Origin: Pipra filicauda
Lineage: Eukaryota; Chordata; Aves; Passeriformes; Pipridae
Direction of reading: 5' to 3'
Length of the DNA stretch: 64,000 bases
Assembly (NCBI RefSeq): GCF_003945595.2
Contig: NW_024104894.1
Span: forward strand, 62,001-126,000
Within the stretch, counting starts at the first letter, position 1, and each line of letters starts with the position of its first letter. The notes below the pieces were generated by a model. The model was not told the origin of the DNA and did not search any database. It worked only from the letters and a program-made list of their open reading frames with translations. The translations under genes and the position numbers were made by a program. Below are positions 56,656 through 64,000 of this stretch, one piece after another.

Positions 56656-57769
56656 GAAATGACCTGGATGCTCTGGCTGGTGCCATCTGTGCCCTCCTGG
56701 CCAGCCCTGACTTTCCCCTTTCTGGTTCCCCCAAGGCAAGATTACCTGGTGCCCAGGTACCTTTTTCCTTGAGAGCCCTTCCCTACCATTCCAGAGGAGG
56801 GTCTAGGGAATACTCCCAGCCCCCTGCCCTGCCCACCTCGGTGCCAGGCAGCAGCAGAGCTGCACCTTCATGGTACCTGCAGGACACAGGACTTGCCAAA
56901 GAACCTCAGGGAATGAGCTGCACCCATGGCTGGAACAGTTCAGGTCTGGTGGGAATCTTCTGTGGCTCGTTGTCAGGTTTGGCTGGACTCCTGTACAGAA
57001 TCAATCCCGTTCAGTGCAGGTTTGCTCCATCCTGCTCCAGGGGGTCCAGCTGCCCCCAGGCTGTGCTTTGTGAGGAGCAGGTTTCAGCCCAGCTCCCAGC
57101 ATTTAACAACTCCAGCGATGCTTCCTTTGATACCCATACAACTGGAGCTAAAAAGAAGGGAAAGAAGCCCTTAAAGAAGCCCACTGGCCTCTTTCCCCCC
57201 TGCTCCCCTGCCCTCTCATCTCCCGAGGAATTGCTGGATCATTCTTTCCGTTACAAACTCGGCTTCAAGGGCAGGGAAAAGAGCTTTGTGTGGGCTTTGT
57301 TCTGGCAGCCCCCCCGAGGGCTCCTGTTCTCAGTCTCCAGCCTGACCTCTGGCCAGCAGGGCCTCGTGGATGGCCACAAGAAAGACACAGAAACTCTCAG
57401 AGCTGAAGTTACTCAACAACTTTTATTTTTCCTCCCGTTGCCTCAGAAAATTTCCTAATGGTGGGGGAACCTCAGGAGCTCGAGGTTGCCTTCCTGCAGC
57501 TCTGGTTGTGTCTGCAGGCTTTGAACTGGTGTTTGAAATCCCCCAGACTCATCCCCACAGCCCCAGCAGCACTTCCAAACCCTTTACTTCCAAAGGGGAG
57601 TCCCCTCCAGGAAGGCAGCAGCACAAGGAGGGGGTGCAGGCAGCTGGGACAGGCCTTTGACTATTTCTTTAGAGGTTTTTTTGTTTTTTCCACAAATAAA
57701 GAAGCTTATTAATCACTACACCAGGTTTATGTACAGGGCAGCTCAAGCAGAGGATGTAGAAATGGTTGG
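56656..57769. other. Unique DNA with a 229-codon plus-strand frame
   Basis: An open frame at 56769-57458 has no transmembrane, signal or domain pattern that I recognise, and no homologue comes to mind. Two shorter frames overlap it. I do not call it a gene. Codon-substitution analysis against another bird would settle it. Confidence 0.4.
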
Positions 57770-57857
57770 TTGGGGAGTACAGATAATCCTGGTTATTCTT
57801 TTTCTGGCATCTCCTGGAGGGATCTCAGATGTCCTCTCCTGGCAATGCTGGAGTATT
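57770..57857 (+). repeat. 88-bp direct duplication, copy 2
   Basis: Partner of 56011-56098, about 1.76 kb downstream in the same orientation. Confidence 0.92.
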
Positions 57858-58635
57858 TGGAATGAGGGAATGGAAACTTATTCCCTCACCAAATGTTCTC
57901 TGGAATTGTGTTGCAGGGCAAAATCAAGTTAATCCTATTGATTTCTCAACAGAATATAGAAATTTGTTGCCTGTTTTTATTTTCCCTCCCAACTACAGTT
58001 CTCCTTTCCAGTTCTCCTCTCTCCCATCATTTCTTCCACTTCTTCTTTTTCCATGTCATGAAGCAACAGGGATAATGCAGCTGGGATCACAGTGTCAGAC
58101 ACAGCCCCTGCCTGGGCTTAAAAATCGAATTAAAACATAGTTCTGACAGCAAAAGCTACAGATTAGCAGCCAGTGCCTGAAGAATGGCAGTTAATAAACC
58201 TGTGTGGGATTCATCAGTTTATTCCAGCTGAGAATCTGCCCCCGGGTCTGTGTGTTCCCAACCTTTCATTGCTCATGGCACATTTGAGGTTTAAGGTACA
58301 GGCAGAGCTGGGTCAGGTCACTCCAATCTCTGACTCGGGTTTTTCTGGGATCTGGGCTCTGGTGCATCTGGGAATCACAAACCAGCTTGGGAGCATCTGG
58401 GCTCACCTCAGCAGGGAATAACTTCCAGGAGACTCCATGAGATAATCCACCAGGCACACAGGGATGTTGTGCCTGTGGAACTGAGGAGGCAGCTCCTGCT
58501 TTTCTGTGGGGCAGTTTGTGTTCTGCACAAGTTCCTGACCCAGACAGGGAGTAAATGCCAGACTTGTGTCTGGATTTCCAGCACAGTGATCCTGCAACGA
58601 GGATCATCCTCAACCTTCCCCCTCCTGCCTCAGTT
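57858..58635. other. Unique non-coding DNA
   Basis: No gene or known repeat. Confidence 0.45.
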
Positions 58636-59034
58636 TGCCCCATCCCTGGAAGTGAAGCCCTGGCACAGGTTGCCCAGAGAAAACCTGAGAGTCCCTTCCA
58701 GGGCCTAAAGGGGCCCAAGAGCTGGAGAGGGACTTGGGACAAGGGATGGGGAGACAGGACAAGGGATGGAGACAGGACAAGGAGGAATGGCTTCCCACTG
58801 CCAGAGGGCAGGGTTAGGTGGGATACTGGGAAGGAATTCCTCCCTGGGAGGGTGGGGAGGCCCTGGCCCAGGTTGCCCAGAGCAGCTGTGGCTGCCCCTG
58901 AATCCCTGGAAGTGTCCAAGGCCAGGTTGGAGCAACCTGGGCTAGTGGAAGGTGTCCCTGCCCATGGCAGGGGTGGCACTGGATGGGCTTTAAGGTCCCT
59001 TCCAACCCAAACCTTTTTTGGATTCTGTGATTTT
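58636..59034 (+). mobile_element. CR1 LINE, two adjoining pieces
   Basis: A short internal piece (CATCCCTGGAAGTGAAGCCC, TGGCACAGGTTGCCCAGAG) leads into a longer CR1: GGGCCCAAGAGCTGGAGAGG, GGAATTCCTCCCTGGGAGGG, GGAAGGTGTCCCTGCCCATG, CCCTTCCAACCCAAACC, GGATTCTGTGATTTT. GACAAGGGATGGAGACAGGA is doubled internally at 58738-58780. Confidence 0.92.
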
Positions 59035-59159
59035 GGATCTGGCACCATCCAGGCCAGAGGTGTGAAGCCCTGACCTTCTCCTCTGGCTGCTGGCCAGGTG
59101 CTGGGTGAGGAGGGAGACCTGAGCCACGACCCCGGGCTATGTTGGGACCAGTGAAGGTT

Positions 59160-59300
59160 TAGAGAATCATGGAATCAAGGGATGGTTTGGGTTGGAAGGC
59201 ACCTTAAAGCCCATCCAGTGCCACCCCTTCCATGGGCAGGGACACTTTCCACTAGCCCAGGTTGCTCCAAGCCCTGTCCAACCTGAGCTTGGCCACTTAG
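59160..59300 (-). mobile_element. CR1 LINE 3'-end fragment
   Basis: AGAATCATGGAATCAAGGGA, TGGTTTGGGTTGGAAGGCAC, GGTTGCTCCAAGCCCTGTCC. Minus strand. It converges with the plus-strand CR1 that ends 125 bp earlier. Confidence 0.92.
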
Positions 59301-59559
59301 ACCCACTTTCACAAGTTTGTACCCTGAGGAGCAGCAACAAATCCAGTGGGATTGCTCTCTTCCTTCTGTCTGCAGTGAAATGTTCTCCCTGTTCCTCTCC
59401 CTTCTTTCTTTGCTCTCTAACACTTCCAGGTGCTTTCTGTGCTGCTCAGGGACATCCTGGTGTAACCCCCCTGTTCCTGCAGCTGGGCTGGGGTCAGGAG
59501 GTGTCTCCAAGGAGTGATTAACTGCCAAGGTGCAGAGGCAGATAAACCCTTAGAAAAAC
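59301..59559. other. Unique non-coding DNA
   Basis: No gene seen. Confidence 0.45.
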
Positions 59560-59940
59560 CACTTGTAAGAATGAAGCCAAAAGTATATATTTAGAAATCC
59601 ATTTAGGTCTCACCATCTTGCTTAAAATGGAACTGATAATAATAACACCTGGCTGGGCAGTGCAGTTAATGAAAGGCAGCGAATGTAAAAGTTAACAAAT
59701 GTAAAAGTTGAATTTTTTATGGGAGCTTTGCTTTTCCAGCGAGCTTTTAAAAAGCCTATTCTCATTTGAAGCAATCTACTGATACATTTAACAAATGTCA
59801 AGATGAAATGCTTCAGCAGAGATCAAAAGGCCTGAGGGTTTTATTGTGCCAGTCCTGCAGCACTGATAGCCTGTATTGAACTTTCATGCTGAGGATCAAT
59901 AGTTTTATTTGATCAAATATGGGCAACCCTCAAAGCCAGC
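59560..59940. other. Candidate conserved non-coding block
   Basis: Repeat-free: AACTGATAATAATAACACCT, GCAATCTACTGATACATTTA, GATCAATAGTTTTATTTGAT. The unit AATGTAAAAGTT occurs twice (59684, 59699). This is the clearest preserved-looking AT-rich block in the last 10 kb. Confidence 0.35.
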
Positions 59941-60090
59941 GGGCTCTGCCTAAAGGACACTTCAGATTGGGGGGTCTCCCTTGAGAGCACTCAGGCTCTT
60001 CACCGTGGGCTGTGATATTTGCTCATGTCCCTGCTTGTTTGGAAATTATTGTTTAGTTAGTTTTTTTAACAAAACCCCCAGCCCTGGGTT

Positions 60091-60290
60091 GTTGGATATT
60101 CAGGAGTGTTGTTGAATAATCAGGAGTGTTGTTGGATATTCAGGAGCATTGTTGGATATTCAGGAGCGTTGTTGGATATTCAGGAGTGTTGTTGGATATT
60201 CAGGAGTGTTGTTGGATATTCAGGAGTGTTGTTGGATATTCAGGAGTGTTGTTGGATATTCAGGAGCATTGTTGGATATTCAGGAGTGTT
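60091..60290 (+). repeat. 20-bp minisatellite, 10 copies
   Basis: Ten consecutive copies of GTTGGATATTCAGGAGTGTT with no length change. Variants are GAATAAT in copy 2, GCATT in copies 3 and 9, and GCGTT in copy 4. The repetitive plus-strand frames are artefacts. Confidence 0.97.
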
Positions 60291-60515
60291 GCCCACACCC
60301 CAACCTGGCACGTGGAGATCCAAGTGCTGCTCCTGCCTTTATTGCAAGGCTGGGTTTTAGTCTAATCTCTTGAACCCAGATTTTGCGGCGTTGGGAGACT
60401 TAAAATCCCCAGGAAATCGGCAGAAGGGATGTTGTGGGGCTGGGAAAGGGCTGGGAATTCTGTTGAGGGTGAGGAAGACAACAAGGACAACAGCCCCTCG
60501 TGCCCATGGCTGTGC
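60291..60515. other. Unique non-coding DNA
   Basis: No gene seen between the two arrays. Confidence 0.45.
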
Positions 60516-60558
60516 AGGAGGAGGAGGAGGAGGAGGAGGAGGAGGAGGAGGAGGAGGG
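60516..60558 (+). repeat. (AGG)14 microsatellite
   Basis: A trinucleotide run of about 43 bp. It creates poly-Gly, poly-Ser and poly-Leu stretches in different frames. No coding context was found. Confidence 0.95.
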
Positions 60559-61504
60559 GCAGAGATGCTTCTGCCGAAGCTGAAAACTGAACAACTTGCC
60601 CCCAAAACTCCCAAGTCTTCCCCTCCCTCTCTCCCACCTCCACCATCAATGATTAAGAGCTTCTGGCTGTCGAACTTGGAATAAACATTTGTGTTTATCA
60701 GCAGAGCTGCTGAAAGAGGAAAGCGGTGGGAGCAGGTGGAGGTGGAGGGGGGAGAGGAGGAGAACTGGAAGGACAACTAAAAAACACCAGAATTAAGCTT
60801 CCAACCATACTTTAGACCAGTTTAGTGGGAATAAAAGGAACAGCAGAGGCTGGAGGAAGCTGAGGCAGAGGGGAGGGAGGTGGTGGCAGGTCCTGGTGGG
60901 TGGAGAGAGGGGGATCTGTGCAGCTCTCAGAGCATCTGTTCTCCCCTGTCAGGGTGCCCCCAGCCTCAGGGCTGGGTCTTGTGGCACAAAACAAGGGCTT
61001 TAACTCTCCCCTGAGGCAGCTCAAGGGCTGGGCTTGGGGGAATTTGGTGTGGGATGAAAAGGCAGGTGGATAAACCCCCTCTGGAGGCAGGGATGGGGCA
61101 GAGGGAACAGGCCCTGGGATGGGAACCTGTCACAGCAGCAGAGAAGAAATACTTGTGTCTCCTCCTGAGCTGAACGGGGGGTTTGCTGAGAGGGGAATTA
61201 CAGCTCAGAGAGGGGTGAACACCCCTCAAAGTGAGGTTAGAGGGAGGAATGGGGCTTTTCTCCTCCCTCCTGGCCCTTCTTTGCTGCTTTTTTAAATTCA
61301 TTTCAGTGTAACAGTGTAAGGCAGGAGGCCTGGAGAACCAGGAGCTGGAGAGGAAGGCTCTCCATTGTGCTGGGAGTGTTGGGGGTCCAAGAGGATGGAA
61401 TTAGAGGGATCATTTCGACAGTGCCTTAAGTCACCCTGTGGGTTTATTTCTCTCGTTGCAGCAGAGCTTGTTCTTGTTTCTACCAAACAAATCAGCAACC
61501 AAAT
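60559..61504. other. Unique G-rich DNA
   Basis: No gene or recognised repeat. 60830-61260 is G/A-rich on the plus strand. Confidence 0.45.
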
Positions 61505-61575
61505 GAATGACTCAGAGTCAGAGAATAACCCAGCTTGGAAAAGAGCTCCAAGATCGTCATTGCCAGGCCTCACAT
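61505..61575 (-). mobile_element. Possible old CR1-like 3' end
   Basis: AGAGTCAGAGAATAACCCAG, CTTGGAAAAGAGCTCCAAGA, TCGTCATTGCCAG resembles the 'TTGGAAAAGACCTCTAAGATCATC' type of CR1 end, but it is short and diverged. Confidence 0.5.
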
Positions 61576-61951
61576 CACCTGAAAATGGCTTCAATTGGAA
61601 ATAAATGCAAGCTAATGGAAGAAATGTGCCTGTCCTTGCACCAGCTGGAGCAGCTCAGCATTCCCAAACACCAGCTCTCTCCAGTGTCCTGAGCACCATT
61701 TGGGGCCATTCCTGCAGGACCAGGAGGAAGATGCTTGTGGGGTTCTACCAACATGTGCAGAGTGAAATATTCTGGAGCTGTGGGCTCCGGGTGCTCTTAG
61801 ATCTGAAGCAGAGGTTGAACCTCCTCCTCTGGGCCACAGAGCAGCCCCTTCCTTCTGGGCCTTGGAAAGAACAAGGCCTGCAACCACCTCAGCTTTTTCC
61901 TTTCTTTGGGAATGCTGCTGATCCCGGCCAGGATTTTTGGTGTGCTGGTTT

Positions 61952-62060
61952 CACAGACCCATTAAATCTCCTGAGCTGGGAGGGACCCCCGAGGATCATC
62001 AAACCCAACTGCAGGCCCTGCTCAGGACACCCCAAGGATCCCACCCCGGGCCTGAGAAAA
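61952..62060 (-). mobile_element. CR1 LINE 3'-end fragment
   Basis: AATCTCCTGAGCTGGGAGGG, ACCCCCGAGGATCATCAAAC, CCCTGCTCAGGACACCCCAA. The same subtype as the CR1 at 53984. Confidence 0.85.
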
Positions 62061-63204
62061 TTCCTCTTTTGGGCTGGAATTCCCAGTGGGGGAAGGGAAC
62101 TGTGCTAATATTCCTGGATTTGGATGAGGATCAGCCTGTGGACCTTTGGGTGTCTTCTCTGTGGTGCAGAAAGCAGCACAAGGAAAAGTTCTGTGCCTGT
62201 TTCTAGCAGAGGAAAAAGATGTTGCCCAATGAGTTGCTGAGGGAGTGACTGTTTAAAGGACAAAACTGACCCCTGGGATTCCTCCCTCTGATTTTTACAA
62301 CACAGCTGAGCATGAAATTTGGGTGGTGGGCCTGTGGTTCAAGTGCTCTGGTCCTAAAGCTGTGCTGGAGGGTCAAGGGGCCAAATGTGCTGTGAAATTC
62401 TGGGTTTGGCATCTTCACTTTATGCCCATATCATTAAAATCTCCCTTCTCTGGGCACCGTGTTGGATGAAGTGCAGGAGAGGGCACGAGGACACTGCTGG
62501 GACCCCTGGGGCAGAGTCACCTCCTTCCAGGTGCTGAGGGGTGGATTTCTGAGGGCACCAAGTGATTTGGGTGCTGTTGGTCTCTGTATCAAATTCCTGA
62601 GCCCCCAGGTTGGAAGGAAGAAAGGCTCTAAAGACCAGGATTGCTGGGTAGGGAGGAGGGAGCTGGAGAAATGGGTAGGAAAGAGCTCCCTGGTTAGGGC
62701 TCAGTGAAGCACTAGATTGCAAAAGTGAGTCTCTGACACCCTTCTGAATAAACTCCATATTTATGAACAGAGACAGAGATTGTAGAGAATCCCGTGAAGG
62801 GAAATGATTTCAGAGCAAAAATAAAAGCTGTTTAGGGCTGCAACTCAAGGCTGCTCTTCTCCCATCTCTGGAATTAGGATGTGTGTGAACAGTCATCCTA
62901 AACTGCACAGAAAGAGGGTTTCAGGCAGAAACCTCCTCGTGCTGACAGGCTGCAAACGGGGACTCGCTGCAGCTCCAGCAGCCAATATTATAATGATGCT
63001 TTTTCCCAGTGTTTTCTCCTCCTCAGTGCTGATGGGATAAATCTCTGGGATGTTCTCCAGTGTCTTTCCATCAAACCAGCCCTGGGGTTGTTGCCTGAAA
63101 GGCTCAGGGGGAGTGGAGTAGGTAAAGGGCTTGATTTGAGGGGCTGGAACTGGACCTAGTTCTGGGCAAGTTGTTCAGTCTTTCAATCACTTTTCTGCAG
63201 AACA
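62061..63204. other. Unique non-coding DNA
   Basis: No gene or recognised repeat. 62750-63000 is AT-rich and repeat-free. Confidence 0.45.
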
Positions 63205-63207
63205 AAG

Positions 63208-63362
63208 GGGCTCCAGGAGAGCTGGAGAGGGACTTGGGACAAGGGATGGAGAGATAGGACAAGGGGAAATGGCTTCCCACTGCCAGGGGGCTGAGTTACA
63301 TAGGATATTGGGAAGGAATTCCTCCCTGGGAGGGTGGGGAGGGGCTGGAGCTGTTGTTTTCC
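63208..63362 (+). mobile_element. CR1 LINE internal fragment
   Basis: GCTCCAGGAGAGCTGGAGAG, GATAGGACAAGGGGAAATGG, GGAAGGAATTCCTCCCTGGG. Plus strand, cut before the tail. Confidence 0.9.
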
Positions 63363-63530
63363 AGGTGACTTGACATTTGCTAGACCCGTGAAAAGTCCAA
63401 ATTTCCCTCTTCCCAAACAGTGGGGGCTTTTACCCTCTCCCAGGAACTGCTCCCAGAGGTGGGCAGGGGGTCTGGTTGGATTGGAAGATGGAATTCTTCC
63501 TGTGGAAATGTCCCTGCCTCTGGGAGGTGA
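63363..63530. other. Non-CR1 sequence between two CR1 pieces
   Basis: About 165 bp that does not match CR1. It may be an insertion or an unrelated flank. Confidence 0.5.
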
Positions 63531-63803
63531 TGGGACAGAGAGGGGCACAGGACAAGGAGGAGCAGTTTTAAAGCAACAGAGGGAACATTTAGAGGGGATA
63601 TTGGGAAGGAATTCTTGGCTGTGAGGGTGGGGAGGGGCTGGGATGGAATTCCCAGAGGAACTGTGGCTACCCCTGGATCCCTGGAAGTGTCCAAGGCCAG
63701 GCTGGAGCATCCTGGGCTAGTGGAAGGTGTCCCTGCCCATGGCAGGAGGAGGAATAAGGGGATTTTTAAGGTCCCTTCCATCCCAAACCATTCCAGGATC
63801 CTC
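63531..63803 (+). mobile_element. CR1 LINE 3' part
   Basis: ATATTGGGAAGGAATTCTTG, GGAATTCCCAGAGGAACTGT, GGAAGGTGTCCCTGCCCATG, CCCTTCCATCCCAAACCATT. It overlaps in consensus with the piece at 63208 (both contain the GGAAGGAATTC region), so these are two separate insertions. Confidence 0.93.
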
Positions 63804-64000
63804 TGAGTGTCTCTTTTCCATGGAGATCCTCCCTGCCCCGTGCAGGGGGGAGTTTGCACAGTGGCATCTGCAATGTGGGGACACCCCAGGGCCTGGGGCA
63901 GTGCCTGCACCTTGGAATCACCTTTCTCTTGGTGTCTGTGAGTCCTCGGGCCCCAACGTTCAGTCCTGACCAGGATGATTTATTGGGGGAGAGACAAATG
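63804..64000. other. Unique non-coding DNA to window end
   Basis: Nothing recognised. Confidence 0.45.

Noticed and set aside
56769..57458. 229-codon plus-strand frame
   Set aside because: No family recognised and overlapping frames of similar length. Left as unproven.
60091..60290. CRISPR-like regular spacing (also 6492-6788)
   Set aside because: Units are contiguous, without unique spacers, and the sequence is vertebrate. These are minisatellites.
1..64000. Endogenous retrovirus or LTR element
   Set aside because: No gag/pol/env-like frame, primer-binding site or paired LTR was recognised. The repeated pairs found are not LTR-like at their ends.
1..64000. tRNA, rRNA or other structured RNA genes
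   Set aside because: No A-box/B-box pair or tRNA cloverleaf pattern was seen on either strand. A covariance-model scan would be decisive.

Overview
The window looks like gene-poor nuclear DNA from a bird, most likely a passerine. The evidence is about forty fragments of CR1 LINE retrotransposons, recognised by avian CR1 3'-end strings such as CCTTCCAACCCAAACCATTC and its reverse complement, plus many G/C-rich minisatellites and no L1, Alu or other mammalian repeats. The passerine assignment is an inference from the 'GGAATTCCATCCCAGCCCC' style of CR1 variant and is not proven. I found no protein-coding gene, exon chain, tRNA, rRNA or CRISPR array that I could defend. The long open frames lie in tandem repeats or CR1 copies, or lack any recognisable domain. 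The window is best read as intergenic or deep intronic sequence.

Layout. 1-5.7 kb is mostly unique DNA with two plus-strand CR1 tails. 5.7-6.8 kb holds a ~757-bp nearly pure pyrimidine tract directly followed by an 11-copy 27-bp minisatellite. 7-17 kb is mainly unique DNA with a few CR1 tails, a 53-bp dimeric minisatellite (11.9-12.2 kb), an (ATTT)n/AT block (15.2-15.5 kb) and a CTCCCCAAATCTGA-type array (16.66-17.1 kb). 17.4-18.6 kb holds two CR1s joined by a 159-bp non-CR1 segment. 18.6-26.7 kb has no CR1, but contains a 750-bp extreme AT block next to a CpG-rich, unmethylated-looking segment. 26.7-28 kb is CR1-rich and carries an inverted, almost identical copy of 17.38-18.10 kb. 28-44 kb alternates unique DNA with CR1s, a CTTCCCTTCCCTG array (29.9-30.2 kb), a direct duplication (36.8/37.5 kb), a third copy of the CR1-plus-159-bp unit (40.9-41.4 kb) and a 15-bp array (42.9-43.3 kb). 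44-52 kb holds a run of CR1s, a 359-bp tandem duplication, and two inverted duplications (44.2/47.1 kb and 49.6/51.7 kb). 52-64 kb is CR1-rich, with a (TTA)n run, a minisatellite that arose inside a CR1, a 20-bp array and an (AGG)14 run.

The unifying feature is not a gene system but how the DNA has been reshaped. There are repeated local duplications of 90-720 bp, direct and inverted, many containing or bordered by CR1 pieces, and a high density of tandem arrays. The most interesting signal is a CR1 3' end followed by the same ~159-bp non-CR1 extension at three places, ending at the same base on its outer side. It could be a CR1 lineage with a transduced 3' tail or a chain of local duplications. 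Several AT-rich unique blocks look like candidate conserved non-coding elements, but only an alignment can show that.
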